A stretch of 64,000 nt of DNA. Source: Mytilus edulis (lineage: Eukaryota; Mollusca; Bivalvia; Mytilida; Mytilidae). The position numbers and the translations under genes were made by a program. Under the pieces are notes generated by a model. That model saw only the letters and a program-made list of their open reading frames with translations, was not told the origin of the DNA and ran no database searches. Numbering within the stretch: position 1 is the stretch's first letter; every line of letters starts with the position of its first letter. This document shows, one piece after another, positions 1 to 14,560 of this stretch. The stretch is from contig NW_027269194.1 in the NCBI RefSeq assembly GCF_963676685.1, positions 1 to 64,000 of the forward strand. The letters run 5' to 3'.

Positions 1-480
1 AACAAATTATTACAACTTATATTAATCCCTTTCCACTTTGCGGGTGCGAGCGCTGCCTTGTAGCGGCATAAGCCTGATCTTTTCCGAAGTAGGCCTAAAC
101 TACAAAACGTGTGAGTATGTGCCCAAAGGATGTACGCCTTTCCAATTCGTAAGCAACCACATTTTACTTTTAAAAAGTATGATACAGCGAAACACCCCAA
201 AGCCTTTTAGAAAGCTAAAACTCATAATTTTATGATTGGGATGCCGTATGGAACTATTGTTTTTAACTACAATATCAAATTTTGAAATCTCTAGGGCTCT
301 TACCACAACAAATCTTTTAAGACCGAAGATACTAATACTCCATGCATTAAGAGTAATTTTAAAGCGTAATAAAGCATAAGCCTAGTATCTTTGGTGCGTT
401 TTCACTTATTATTGGTTACATATATACACAGTAGCTTATTGACAGAGAAAAGAGAAATATTTGTTTGGCTCTTCATTAAT
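1..480. other. No recognisable gene
   Basis: AT-rich sequence without a convincing coding signal. The short open frames here have no domain or motif I recognise and overlap on both strands. Confidence 0.4.
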
Positions 481-484
481 ATGA

Positions 485-1892
485 ATTATCTCTCTTTGAC
501 CGACTCTATTCTAAATGAGTTGAGGGCATTAACACAGTCCTTACGGATCTCTCTTGGACCGACTCCATTCTAAATGAGTTGAGGGTATTAACACAGTCCT
601 TACTTATCTCTCTTTGACCGACTCTATTCTAAATGAGTTGAGGGTAATAACACAGTCCTTACTTATCTCTCTTGGACCGACTCTATTCTAAATGAGTTGA
701 GGGTATTAACACAGTCCTTACTTATCTCTCTTGGACCGACTCTATTCTAAATGAGTTGAGGGTATTAACACAGTCCTTACGTATCTCTCTTGGACCGACT
801 CTATTCTAAATGAGTGGAGGGTATTAAAACAGTCCTTACTTATCTCTCTTGGACCGACTCTATTCTAAATGAGTTGAGGGTATTAACACAGTCCTTACGT
901 ATCTCTCTTGGACCGACTCTATTCTAAATGAGTTGAGGGTATTAACACAGTCGACCTTACTTATCTCTCTTGGACCGACTCTATTCTAAATGACTTGAGG
1001 GTATTAACACAGTTCTTACGTATCTCTCTTGGACCGACTTTATTCTAAATGAGTTGAGGGTATTAACACAGTTCTTACGTATCTCTCTTGGACCGACTCT
1101 ATTCTAAATGAGTTGAGGGTATTAACACAGTTCTTACGTATCTCTCTTGGACCGACTCTATTCTAAATGAGTTGAGGGTATTAACACAGTCCTTACGTAT
1201 CTTTCTTGGACCGACTCTATTCTAAATGAGTTGAGGGTATTAACACAGTCCTTACGTATCTCTCTTGGACCGACTCTATTCTAAATGAGTTGAGGGTATT
1301 AACACAGTCCTTACTTATCTCTCTTGGACCGACTCTATTCTAAATGAGTTGAGGGTATTAACACAGTCCTTACTTATCTCTCTTGGACCGACTCTATTCT
1401 AAATGAGTTGAGGGTATTAACACAGTCCTTACTTATCTCTCTAGGACAGACTCTATTCTAAATGAGTTAAGGGTATTAACACAGTCCTTACTTAAATCTT
1501 TCTTGGACCGACTCTATTCTAAATGAGTTGAGGGTATTAACACAGTTCTTACGTATCTCTCTTGGACCGACTCTATTCTAAATGAGTTGAGGGTATTAAC
1601 ACAGTTCTTACGTATCTCTCTTGGACCGACTCTATTCTAAATGAGTTGAGGGTATTAACACAGTCCTTACTTATCCCACTTGGACCGACTCTATTCTAAA
1701 TGAGTTGAGGGTATTAACACAGTCCTTACTTATCTCTCTTGGACCGACTCTATTCTAAATGAGTTGAGGGTATTAACACATTCCTTACTTAAATCTTTCT
1801 TGGACCGACTCTATTCTAAATGAGTTGAGGGTATTAACACAGGTCTTACTTATCTCTCTTGGACTGACTCTATTCTAAATGACTTGAGGGTC
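485..1892. repeat. 59-bp minisatellite, about 24 copies
   Basis: A head-to-tail array whose unit contains TTGGACCGACTCTATTC and TGAGTTGAGGGTATTAACAC. The period is 59 bp, seen from the one-base shift per 60-base line. Copies are nearly identical, differing mainly at CCTTAC/TCTTACG junction variants, with a few small insertions (for example a CGAC insertion near 950 and TTAAATC variants near 1493 and 1792). Low divergence suggests recent amplification. I see no coding role. Confidence 0.95.
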
Positions 1893-2214
1893 TATTATTA
1901 ATGTCGCTTCTATTTTCGTTAAAATTTAACAGGTCAGTTCATGTTCTTTTAGAAGCCTTATACTTTCTAATGCCAGTCAAGAATAAACAAAATAGTTTTA
2001 TATTTAATACTTTATTGTAGAAGTAAAAAACGCCTTGTTGGTTTTTGCAGTTCTTCTCCATGTTATCATCTCCTACCAAAGAATAAAGAAATATGAAGAA
2101 CAAAATATAAAATATAGTCATAAAATTTTTGCATTAATCTTTTAACAAACTCCCTTTTGTGTTGTTTGTTGTCTAATGTACAACACTGTACTTTTCCTGA
2201 ACATAAGCTTGTTT

Positions 2215-2370
2215 TCAGTTCCTGTGTTAGGTAGAAATAGTGTGCTTTCATCAGTGTTCTTTGTTGAAGGCCGTATACGGGGACCTATAATTGTTAACTC
2301 CTATGCCGTTTGGCCTCAGAGCTCTGGAGGAGAGTTGTTTCATTGGCCTTCATACCACATTTTCTAATTT
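2215..2370 (+). repeat. Interspersed repeat fragment (family A tail)
   Basis: Contains TTGTTGAAGGCCGTA followed by a GAGAGTTGTTTCATTGGCC-like tail. The same order of motifs is fuller at 28440-28785 and 31860-32140. A further tail-only match lies near 3000-3045, and inverted copies lie near 26265-26500 and 52120-52330. Confidence 0.7.
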
Positions 2371-3059
2371 TGATATATATTGCCAGGCCCAGACCTATTA
2401 TACTGCTTTTCATGGTATAGTTTTACCGATTGTTGAAGAACACAGTTGAGAACTGTAGACATGGATGGACAAGTGACGATAGTACAACAATATACCCTAT
2501 AATAGTCGTGTTTCATCCAATCGGCAAACCTCGGGGGACTCCGCTACTTTCCTTCTATCCTTAGATGAGGTACGGAATCGACCGAGTTGTGACGAATGAT
2601 TTTATTTATCATCAGTATTCTTTCCGAGTGAGTCGTATCATTATGGGTGTGAGTGGGGTTTCCGAATAGAGAGTAATAGGTATATTAATCCCGAAAAATG
2701 CAATGTTTAATGACCCGAAAACAGTATCGCATCTATATTCTTTCTGAATAATTCTGTTTAAAGGTTTTGTAAGCTTTCGAGGTTAATGTCGATATTTTTG
2801 TGCTTTGCATGGAATGTTACCATAAAAGATGGGATGTGAAATACCTGAACGTATAAGATGTCTGCACATTGATTTATATTGACGAATATTGTCCTTGAAT
2901 CAATGATAGAATTGACAAGTTTACGATATCGAGTGAACCAAGTCTCCATATTGATGGCCGGATATTGACCTGTAATTGTGTACTTTTTACATATTTTGAC
3001 TTGGATGGAGAGTTGTCTCATTTGCACTTATACTACATCTTCTTATTTATAATCATCAA

Positions 3060-3135
3060 ACATACAATTTTGTACGCCAGAGGCGCATTTCTTTTACAAA
3101 TATCTCATCAGGGATGTTCGAATAAATAAAAAATA
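3060..3135 (-). repeat. Short fragment of the GCGTCTGG-core interspersed repeat
   Basis: The stretch GTACGCCAGAGGCGCATTTC, then CTCATCAGGGATG, is an inverted, diverged piece of the repeat found in tandem at 32330-33195 and 62160-64000. Confidence 0.6.
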
Positions 3136-3241
3136 ATAAGGCCTTAATTTTCAAACCGCACACAATCAGTTTGTAAAAAAAAAAAAGCAAAAAAAAAAAA
3201 AAAATACACAACTTTGACCTGTGTTTTGATGATATTTACCT

Positions 3242-3474
3242 CTACGTTTGACAACTGCAGTGGTGATGAGAATGCTCAGGAACGCAATCACATCTACTTG
3301 ATGGACAACCGTTGGGATAGCCACCAGGTGTACATTCAATTGGAATTTCACAGTAACAGCATCTTTTATTTTGAAAATCATGACAGTGAGGAGTTGAATT
3401 GCTGTAAGATCGGTAAGATCGACCACATCTACAGTCACTGTCTCTCATACATGGTACACAACTCAGTGAAATAC
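3242..3474 (-). CDS. Secreted 14-cysteine peptide A, exon 2
   Basis: Second and last coding exon of a two-exon gene; exon 1 is at 18864-18903. The acceptor TTTTAG lies just above 3474 and the stop codon TAG is at 3242-3244. The exon enters in phase 1 and has 233 coding bases (2 + 77 codons), so it joins exon 1 in frame to give a 90-residue precursor. Mature sequence starts around the Cys of ISLSC. It has 14 cysteines, including a CC-x-C block, the motif CEIPIEC, a PSxxCxC block and a C-terminal HHHCxC. An NST sequon lies before the CC block. The exon matches 26016-26239 in cysteine order and in a run of identical bases around CEIPIEC. The family is not one I can name. It could be an antimicrobial, matrix or metal-binding peptide. 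Exon structure is well supported; function is unknown. Confidence 0.82.
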
Positions 3475-4849
3475 CTAAAAGATGTAAGCTAACGAATTAG
3501 AAAATATTAGAGTTATCGTTGATAAAAAGCTTTTAACTATATGAACACATAAATGACACAAGAGTAACATTGGACACACGTACTCAAGTATCTACATGGA
3601 AAGGGAAAAGGGGGGGGGGGTCGTCATTTCTCTATTCTTTAGATTTTATCACTAACTTATTTTCTATTCTTTCTTTTTTTGTTTATGTATTTAGTGTTCT
3701 TTGTTCTGTATTCCCTCCCTTTATTCTCTGCTCTGAAAACCCCAGTCAGACCCGCACAACTTTTGTTCGAAGCAAACGAACATAACATTTAGGAAGGGGA
3801 GCTGTACAATTGGAAAGAGAAATAATCTCATTATAAAAAATAGTAAAAAAAGATCTGATATTCTTTTCCATCTATCAAACTTCAAATGACGTGTATTGGC
3901 AACCATAGGTGAGGGGGATAGGAGGGGTCCCGATCCCGAAATCCCGGCCTTAAAAATAAAATTAATCCCGACATCCCGAAATTCGAAAAAAATACCTAGC
4001 CTATGCTTATATTCTGCTTTTAGTGCTTCATTTTTGTTCTGTGAAATGTATTGCATGTATGTTATGTGTTGTATTGTTATAAATGTTGTATTGTTAAAAA
4101 TGCTATAGATGTGATGTTTGGTACAAAATATTATGCTGATAATTAGACATGTATATTTTAGTGTTTTTACGAAGTGTATAATAGTTAGAAGTTGTTCAAC
4201 GGCTTCACTGTCAGACAAGCAATATGAAAAATTTAAGGACAACTTTAATGATAACAAGACGTATGATTGTGTACGGTTGGGGCCTGTTTCGTCTTTCTTC
4301 AGTGAAACAATTTAAACGGCAAAGATCATAAGTGAAAAAAAGCCTAGCACCATATTTTAAAAAAGATACACGTGAATCAGAGAAAGGATAAAACAAGAAA
4401 TAACTTAATATGTCACAGAAAACTGAAAATTGACCACAGGAACACACACAAAAACCGGGTTAAGCTTAAGTGTACCGGAAGTATAATTTTATTTCGCTGT
4501 TTAAAATCTAATGCATACTGGTAATTTTTTCAAAAATTGCACACCAAAAACGTTGTGATTGGTTTTAAACGTCCTAATGTAAATTCGACCAATGATGTAA
4601 CATTATTTTTCTTTTTGTGTACGAACAATGATATACTCCATAGTCTTATAGATTCTGAAAAGGCGAATTGACTGTTATTCGCTTTCTGTCCAGTTTCATA
4701 CATGTTCAGGGCGACAAAAAAATAAGCAGTTCCTTCTCAACATGTGATACTTAACGAGTTGCTCATATCATAGTTAGTGTTCCTCCAATGATTTAAGTTG
4801 GAAATTACAATGGTCAAAATTAACTCATCATAGATAACAGGATTGAATT

Positions 4850-5235
4850 TTTATATTTGCGCCAGACGCGCATTTTTTCTACAAACGACTCATCAGTGAC
4901 GCTCGAATCGACAAGTGTTAAAAAGGCGAAAACAAAGAACGAAGCTGAAGAGCATTGAAGACCAAAAACTCCTAAGAGTTTTGCCAAATACAGCTAAGGT
5001 TATCTATTCCTGAGGAAGAAAAGCCTCAGTATTTTAAGAATTCAAAGCAAAATGTAAAAAAATAATTTACGATTATGACCATATCAAAGATAATTCATGT
5101 CAAAACAGAAGTGCTGACTACTGGGCTGGAGATATCCTCGGGGAGTAAAAACTCCACTAGCAGTGTCATCGACCCAGTGGTTGTAAATAAATTCATCATA
5201 GATACGAGGATTGGAATTTTATGTTTGCGCCAGAC
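4850..5235 (-). repeat. Diverged inverted copy of the 355-bp repeat family
   Basis: Contains GCGCCAGACGCGCATTTTTT, CTCATCAGTGACGCTC, GAAGAGCATTGAAGA, a CTACTGGGCTGG motif and CATCGACCCAGTGG. These occur in the same order, reverse-complemented, in the tandem units at 32330-33195 and 62160-64000. A second start of the unit (GCGCCAGACGC) appears at about 5228. Confidence 0.75.
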
Positions 5236-5332
5236 GCAAATTTGAAGAATTTATTATTAAGTTGTACTCGTTCTGATTTTGTTTTATTACTGGACGTTAA
5301 GCAAACTTTAATCAATATATATCCAAATAGTA

Positions 5333-5473
5333 CAGGGGCGGATCCAGTCTTAAAAAGGGGGGTTCCAAACTAGGACAAAGGGTTTCCAGCTATATGTCCC
5401 CATTCAAATGCATTGATCGTCAACAAAAAGGGGGAGTTCCAACCCCCAGACCCCCCTGGATCCACCACTGTAG
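5333..5473. mobile_element. Small MITE with imperfect terminal inverted repeats
   Basis: Begins CAGGGGCGGATCCAG and ends CTGGATCCACCACTG, which are imperfect inverted repeats about 140 bp apart with G-rich then C-rich interior. The flanks share TAGTA, a possible target duplication. End sequences of this type are known from hAT-like MITEs in several animals; that assignment is by recollection. Confidence 0.6.
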
Positions 5474-8400
5474 TAGATTAGAGCATGATTGGAGTTTACA
5501 GAATAGAGAATAATGGTCCAATACCACAACCTAATGATTGAAAGAAGAATAAAGAATATTGGTCCAATACCACAACCTTATGATTGAAAGAAGAATAGAG
5601 AATAATGGTCCAATACCACAACCTAATGATGAAAAGAAGAATAGAGAATAATGGTCCAATACCACAACCTAATGATTGAAAGAAGAATAGAGAATAATGG
5701 TCCAATACCACAACCTAATGATTGAAAGAAGAATAGAGAATAATGGTCCAATACCACAACCTAATGATTGAAAGAAGAATAGAGAATAATGATCCAATAC
5801 CACAACCTAATGATTGAAAGAAGAATAGAGAATAATGGTCCAATACCACAACCTGATGATTGAAAGAAAAATAGAGAATAATGGTCCAATACCACAACCT
5901 AATGATGAAAAGAAGAATAGAGAATAATGGTCCAATACCACAACCTAATGATTGAAAGAAGAATAGAGAATAATGGTCAAATATCGCAACCTAATGATTG
6001 AAAGAAGAATAGAGAATAATGGTCCAATACCACAACCTGATGATGAAAAGAAGAATAGAGAATAATGGTCCAATACCACAACCTAATGATTGAAAGAAGA
6101 ATAGAGAATAATGGTCCAATACCACAACCTAATGATTGAAAGAAGAATAGAGAATAATGATCCAATACCACAACCTAATGATTGAAAGAAGAATAGAGAA
6201 TAATGGTCCAATACCACAACCTAATGATTGAAAGAAGAATAGAGAATAATGGTCCAATACCACAACCTAATGATTGAAAGAAGAATAGAGAATAATGGTC
6301 CAATACCACAACCTAATGATTGAAAGAAGAATAGAGAATAATGGTCCAATACCACAACCTAATGATTGAAAGAATAATAGAGAATAATGGTCCAATACCA
6401 CAACCTAATGATTGAAAGAAGAATAGAGAATAATGGTCCAATACCACAACCTAATGATGAAAAGAAGAATAGAGAATAATGGTCCAATACCACAACCTAA
6501 TGATTGAAAGAAGAATAGAGAATAATGGTCCAATACCACAACCTAATGATGAAAAGAAAAATAGAGAATAATGGTCAAATACCACAACCTAATGATTGAA
6601 AGAAGAATAGAGAATAATGGTCCAATACCACAACCTAATGATGAAAAGAAGAATAGAGAATAATGGTCCAATACCACAACCTAATGATGAAAAGAAAAAT
6701 AGAGAATAATGGTCAAATACCACAACCTAATGATTGAAAGAAGAATAGAGAATAATGGTCCAATACCACAACCTTATGATTGAAAGAAGAATAGAGAATA
6801 ATGGTCCAATACCACAACCTAATGATTGAAAGAAGAATAGAGAATAATGGTCCAATACCACAACCTAATGATGAAAAGAAGAATAGAGAATAATGGTCCA
6901 ATACCACAACCTAATGATTGAAAGAAGAATAGAAAATAATGGTCCAATACCACAACCTAATGATTGAAAGAAGAATAGAGAATAATGGTCCAATACCACA
7001 ACCTAATGATTGAAAGAAGAATAGAGCATAATGGTCCAATATCGCAACCTAATGATTGAAAGAAGAATAAAGAATAATGGTCCAATACCACAACCTAATG
7101 ATTGAAAGAAGAATAGAGAATAATGGTCCAATACAACAACCTAATGATTGAAAGAAGAATAGAGAATAATGGTCCAATACCACAACCTAATGATTGAAAG
7201 AAGAATAGAGAATAATGGTCCAATACCACAACCTAATGATTGAAAGAAGAATAGAGAATAATGGTCCAATACTACAACCTAATGATTGAAAGAAGAATAA
7301 AGAATAATGGTCCAATACCACAACCTAATGATTGAAAGAAGACTAGAGAATAATGGTCCAATACCGCAACCTAATGATTGAAAGAAGAATAGAGAATAAT
7401 GGTCCAAAACCGCAACCTAATGATTGAAAGAAGAATAGAGAATAATGGTCCAATACCACAACCTAATGATTGAAAGAAGAATAGAGAATAATGGTCCAAT
7501 ACCACAACCTAATGATTGAAAGAAGAATAGAGAATAATGGTCCAATACCACAACCTAATGATTCAAAGAAGAACAAAGAATAATGGTCCAATACCACAAC
7601 CTAATGATTGAAAGAAGAATAGAGAATAATGGTCCAATACCACAACCTAATGATTCAAAGAAGAATAAAGAATAATGGTCTAATACCACAACCTAATGAT
7701 TGAAAGAAGGCTAGAGAATAATGGTCCAATACCACAACCTAATGATTGAAAGAAGAATAGAGAATAATGGTCCAATACCACAACCTAATGAGTGAAAGAA
7801 GAATAAAGAATAATGGTCCAATACCACAACCTAATGATTGAAAGAAGAATAAAAAATAATGGTCCAATACCACAACCTAATGAGTGAAAGAAGAATAAAG
7901 AATAATGGTCCAATACCACAACCTAATGATTGAAAGAAGACTAGAGAATAATAGTCCAATACCACAACCTAATGATTGAAAGAAGAATAGAGAATAATGG
8001 TCCAATACCACAACCTAATGATTGAAAGAAGAATAAAGAATAATGGTCCAATACCACAACCTAATGATTGAAAGAAGAATAGAGAATAATGGTCCAATAC
8101 CACAACCTAATGATTGAAAGAAGAATAGAGAATAATGATCCAATACCACAACCTAATGATTGAAAGAAGACTAGAGCATAATGGTCCAATACCACAACCT
8201 AATGATTGAAAGAAGAATAGAGAATAATGGTCCAATACCACAACCTAATGATTGAAAGAAGAACAAAGAATAATGGTCCAATACCACAACCTAATGATTG
8301 AAAGAAGAATAGAGAATAATGGTCCAATACCACAACCTAATGATTGAAAGAAGAATAGAGAATAATGGTCCAATACCACAACCTAATGATTGAAAGAAGA

Positions 8401-11400
8401 ATAGAGAATAATGGTCAAATACCACAACCTAATGATTGAAAGAAGAATAGAGAATAATGGTCCAATACCACAACCTAATGATGAAAAGAAAAATAGAGAA
8501 TAATGGTCAAATACCACAACCTAATGATTGAAAGAAGAATAGAGAATAATGGTCCAATACCACAACCTAATGATTGAAAGAAGACTAGAGAATAATGGTC
8601 AAATACCACAACCTAATGATTGAAAGAAGAATAGAGAATAATGGTCCAATACCACAACCTAATGATTGAAAGAAGACTAGAGAATAATGGTCAAATACCA
8701 CAACCTAATGATTGAAAGAAGAATAGAGAATAATGGTCAAATACCACAACCTAATGATTGAAAGAAGAATAGAGAATAATGGTCCAATACCACAACCTAA
8801 TGATGAAAAGAAGAATAGAGAATAATGGTCCAATACCACAACCTAATGATTGAAAGAAGAATAGAGAATAATGGTCCAATACCACAACCTTATGATTGAA
8901 AGAAGAATAGAGAATAATGGTCCAATACCACAACCTAATGATTGAAAGAAGAATAGAGAATAATGGTCCAATACCACAACCTAATGATGAAAAGAAGAAT
9001 AGAGAATAATGGTCTAATACCACAACCTAATGATTGAAAGAAGAATAGAGAATAATGGTCCAAAACCGCAACCTAATGATTGAAAGAAGAATAGAGAATA
9101 ATGGTCCAATACCACAACCTAATGATTGAAAGAAGAATAAAGAATAATGGTCCAATACCACAACCTAATGATTGAAAGAAGAATAAAGAATAATGGTCCA
9201 ATACCACAACCTAATGATTGAAAGAAGACTAGAGAATAATGATCCAATACCACAACCTAATGACTGAAAGAAGAATAAAGAATAATGGTCCAATACCACA
9301 ACCTAATGATTGAAAGAAGAATAAAGAATAATGGTCCAATACCACAACCTAATGATTGAAAGAAGACTAGAGAATAATGGTCCAATACCACAACCTAATG
9401 ATTGAAAGAAGAATAGAGCATAATGGTCCAATACCACAAACTAATGATTGAAAGAAGAATAGAGAATAATGGTCCAATACCACAACCTAATGATTGAAAG
9501 AAGAATAGAGAATAATGGTCCAATACCACAACCTAATGATTGAAAGAAGAATAGTGAATAATGGTCCAATACTACAACCTAATGATTGAAAGAAGACTAG
9601 AGAATAATGGTCCAATACCACAACCTAATGATTGAAAGAAGAATAAAGAATAATGGTCCAATACCACAACCTAATGATTGAAAGAAGAATAGAGAATAAT
9701 GGTCCAATACCACAACCTAATGATTGAAAGAAGAATAGAGAATAATGGTCCAATACCACAACCTAATGATTGAAAGAAGAATAGAGAATAATGGTCCAAT
9801 ACCACAACCTAATGGTTGAAAGAAGAATAGAGAATAATGGTCCAATACAACAACCTAATGATTGAAAGAAGAATAAAGAATAATGGTCCAATACAACAAC
9901 TTAATGATTGAAAGAAGAATAAAGAATAATGGTCCAATACCACAACCTAATGATTGAAAGAAGAATAGAGAATAATGGTCAAATACCACAACCTAATGAT
10001 TGAAAGAAGAATAGAGAATAATGGTCCAATACCACAACCTAATGATTGAAAGAAGAATAAAGAATAATGGTCCAATACCACAACCTAATGATTGAAAGAA
10101 GAATAAAGAATAATGGTCCAATACCACAACCTAATGATTGAAAGAAGACTAGAGAATAATGATCCAATACCACAACCTAATGATTGAAAGAAGAATAAAG
10201 AATAATGGTCCAATACCACAACCTAATGATTGAAAGAAGAATAAAGAATAATGGTCCAATACCACAACCTAATGATTGAAAGAAGACTAGAGAATAATGG
10301 TCCAATACCACAACCTAATGATTGAAAGAAAAATAGAGAATAATGGTCCAATACTACAACCTAATGATTGAAAGAAGAATAGAGAATAATGGTCCAATAC
10401 CACAACCTAATGATTGAAAGAAGAACAAAGAATAATGGTCCAATACCACAACCTAATGATTGAAAGAAGAATAGAGCATAATGGTCCAATACTACAACCT
10501 AATGATTGAAAGAAGAATAGAGAATAATGGTCCAATACCACAACCTAATGATTGAAAGAAGAACAAAGAATAATGGTCCAATACCACAACCTAATGATTG
10601 AAAGAAGAATAGAGAATAATGGTCCAATACCACAACCTAATGATTGAAGGAATAGAGAATAATGGTCCAATACCACAACCTAATGATTCAAAGAAGAATA
10701 AAGAATAATGGTCTAATACCACAACCTAATGATTGAAAGAAGACTAGAGAATAATGGTCCAATACCACAACCTAATGATTGAAAGAAGACTAGAGAATAA
10801 TGGTCAAATACCACAACCTAATGATTGAAAGAAGAATAGAGAATAATGGTCCAATACTACAACCTAATGAGTGAAAGAAGAATAGAGAATAATGGTCCAA
10901 TACCACAACCTAATGATTGAAAGAAGAATAGAGAATAATGGTCCAGTACCACAACCTAATGATTGAAAGAAGAATAAAGAATAATGATCCAATACTACAA
11001 CCTAATGATTGAAAGAAGAATAGAGAATAATGGTCCAATACCACAACCTAATGATTGAAAGAAGAATAGAGAATAATGGTCCAATACCACAACCTAATGA
11101 TTGAAAGAATAATAGAGCATAATGGTCCAATACCACAACCTAATGATGAAAAGAAGAATAGAGAATAATGGTCCAATACCACAACCTAATGATTGAAAGA
11201 AGAATAAAGAATAATGGTCCAATACCACAACCTAATGATTGAAAGAAGAATACAGCATAATGGTCCAATACCACAACCTAATGATTGAAAGAAGAATAGA
11301 GAATAATGGTCCAATACCACAACCTAATGATTGAAAGAAGAATAAAGAATAATAATCCAATACCACAACCTAATGATTGAAAGAAGAACAAAGAATAATG

Positions 11401-13549
11401 GTCCAATACCACAACCTAATGATTGAAAGAAGAACAAAGAATAATGGTCCAATACCACAACCTAATGATTGAAAGAAGACTAGAGAATAATGGTCCATTA
11501 CCACAACCTAATGATTGAAAGAAGAATAAAGAATAATGGTCCAATACCACAACCTAATGATTGAAAGAATAGAGAATAATGGTCCAATACCACAACCTAA
11601 TGATGAAAAGAAGAATAGAGAATAATGGTCCAATACCACAACCTAATGATTGAAAGAAGAACAAAGAATAATGGTCCAATACCACAACCTAATGGTTGAA
11701 AGAAGAATAGAGAATAATGGTCCAAAACCACAACCTAATGATTGAAAAAAGAATAGAGAATAATGGTCCAATACAACAACCTGATGATTGAAAGAAGAAT
11801 AGAGAATAATGGTCCAATACTACAACCTAATGATTGAAAGAAGAATAGAGAATAATGGTCCAATACCACAACCTAATGATGAAAAGAAGAATAGAGAATA
11901 ATGGTCCAATACCACAACCTAATGATTGAAAGAAGAATAGAGAATAATGGTCCAATACCACAACCTAATGATTGAAAGAAGAATAGAGAATAATGGTCCA
12001 ATACCACAACCTAATGATTGAAAGAAGAATAGAGAATAATGGTCCAATACCACAATCAAATGATGAAAAGAAGAATAGAGAATAATGGTCCAATACCACA
12101 ACCTAATGATGAAAAGAAGAATAAAGAATAATGGTCCAATACCACAACCTAATGATTGAAATAATAGAGAATAATGGTCCAATACCACAACCTAATGATT
12201 GAAAGAAGAATAAAGAATAATGGTCCAATACCACAACCTAATGATTGAAAGAAGAATAGAGAATAATGGTCCAGTACCACAACCTAATGATTGAAAGAAG
12301 AATAGAGAATAATGGTCCAATACCACAACCTAATGATTGAAAGAAGAATAAAGAATAATGGTCCAATACCACAACCTAATGATTGAAAGAAGAATAGAGA
12401 ATAATGGTCCAGTACCACAACCTAATGATTGAAAGAAGAATAGAGAATAATGGTCCAATACCACAACCTAATGATCGAAAGAAGAATAAAGAATAATGGT
12501 CCAATACCACAACCTAATGATTGAAAGAAGAATAGAGAATAATGGTCCAGTACCACAACCTAATGATTGAAAGAAGAATAAAGAATAATGGTCCAATACC
12601 ACAACCTAATGATTGAAAGAAGAATAAAGAATAATGGTCCAATACCACAACCTAATGATTGAAAGAAGAATAGAGAATAATGGTCCAGTACCACAACCTA
12701 ATGATTGAAAGAAGAATAGAGAATAATGGTCCAATACCACAACCTAATGATTGAAAGAAGACTAGAGAATAATGGTCAAATACCACAACCTAATGATTGA
12801 AAGAAGAATAGAGAATAATGGTCTAATACCACAACCTAATGATTGAAAGAAGAATAGAGAATAATGGTCCAAAACCGCAACCTAATGATTGAAAGAAGAA
12901 TAGAGAATAATGGTCCAATACCACAACCTAATGATTGAAAGAAGAATAGAGAATAATGGTCCAATACAACAACCTAATGATTGAAAGAAGAATAGAGAAT
13001 AATGGTCCAATACCACAACCTAATGATTGAAAGAAGAATAGAGAATAATGGTCAAATACCACAACCTAATGATTGAAAGAAGAATAGAGAATAATAGTCC
13101 AATACCACAACCTTATGGTCCAATACCACAACCTAATGATTGAAAGAAGAATAGAGAATAATGGTCCAATACCACAACCTAATGATTGAAAGAAGAATAG
13201 AGAATAATGGTCCAATACCACAACCTAATGATTGAAAGAAGAATAGAGAATAATGGTCCAATACCACAACCTAATGATTGAAAGAAGAATAGAGAATAAT
13301 GGTCCAAAACCGCAACCTAATGATTGAAAGAAGAATAGAGAATAATGGTCCAAAACCGCAACCTAATGATTGAAAGAAGAATAGAGCATAATGGTCCAAT
13401 ACCACAACCTAATGATTGAAAGAAGAATAGAGAATAATGGTCCAAAACCGCAACCTAATGATTGAAAGAAGAATAGAGAATAATGGTCCAAAACCGCAAC
13501 CTAATGATTGAAAGAAGAATAGAAAATAATGGTCCAATACCACAACCTA

Positions 13550-14560
13550 ATGATTGAAAGAAGAATAGAGAATAATGGTCCAAAACCGCAACCTAATGAT
13601 TGAAAGAAGAATAGAGAATAATGGTCCAATACCACAACCTAATGATTGAAAGAAGAATAGAGAATAATGGTCCAAAACCGCAACCTAATGATTGAAAGAA
13701 GAATAGAGAATAATGGTCCAAAACCGCAACCTAATGATTGAAAGAAGAATAGAAAATAATGGTCCAATACCACAACCTAATGATTGAAAGAAGAATAGAG
13801 AATAATGGTCTAATACCACAACCTAATGATTGAAAGAAGAATAGAGAATAATGGTCCAAAACCGCAACCTAATGATTGAAAGAAGAATAGAGAATAATGG
13901 TCCAATACCACAACCTGATGATTGAAAGAAGAATAGAGAATAATGGTCCAATACCACAACCTAATGATTGAAGGAAGAATAAAGAATAATGGTCCAATAC
14001 CACAACCTAATGATTGAAAGAAGAATAGAGAATAATGGTCCAATACCACAACCTAATGATTGAAAGAAAAATAGAGAATAATGGTCCAAAACCGCAACCT
14101 AATGATTGAAAGAAGAATAGAGAATAATGGTCCAATACCACAACCTAATGATTGAAAGAAGAATAGAGAATAATGGTCCAAAACCGCAACCTAATGATTG
14201 AAAGAAGAATAGAGAATAATGGTCCAAAACCGCAACCTAATGATTGAAAGAAGAATAGAAAATAATGGTCCAATACCACAACCTAATGATTGAAAGAAGA
14301 ATAGAGAATAATGGTCTAATACCACAACCTAATGATTGAAAGAAGAATAGAGAATAATGGTCCAAAACCGCAACCTAATGATTGAAAGAAGAATAGAGAA
14401 TAATGGTCCAATACCACAACCTGATGATTGAAAGAAGAATAGAGAATAATGGTCCAATACCACAACCTAATGATTGAAGGAAGAATAAAGAATAATGGTC
14501 CAATACCACAACCTAATGATTGAAAGAAGAATAGAGAATAATGGTCCAATACCACAACCT
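13550..14560. repeat. 506-bp higher-order duplication in the minisatellite
   Basis: The block at 13810-14049 recurs at 14316-14555 with the same pattern of unit variants, including the AAAACCGCAACC, GAATAGAAAATAATGG and TGAAGGAAGAATAAAG forms. The offset is 506 bp, exactly 11 units of 46 bp. Confidence 0.8.

Noticed and set aside
3214..3492. Plus-strand 92-codon open frame
   Set aside because: It is antisense to the cysteine-rich exon 3242-3474, which is supported by its paralogue, splice sites and frame.
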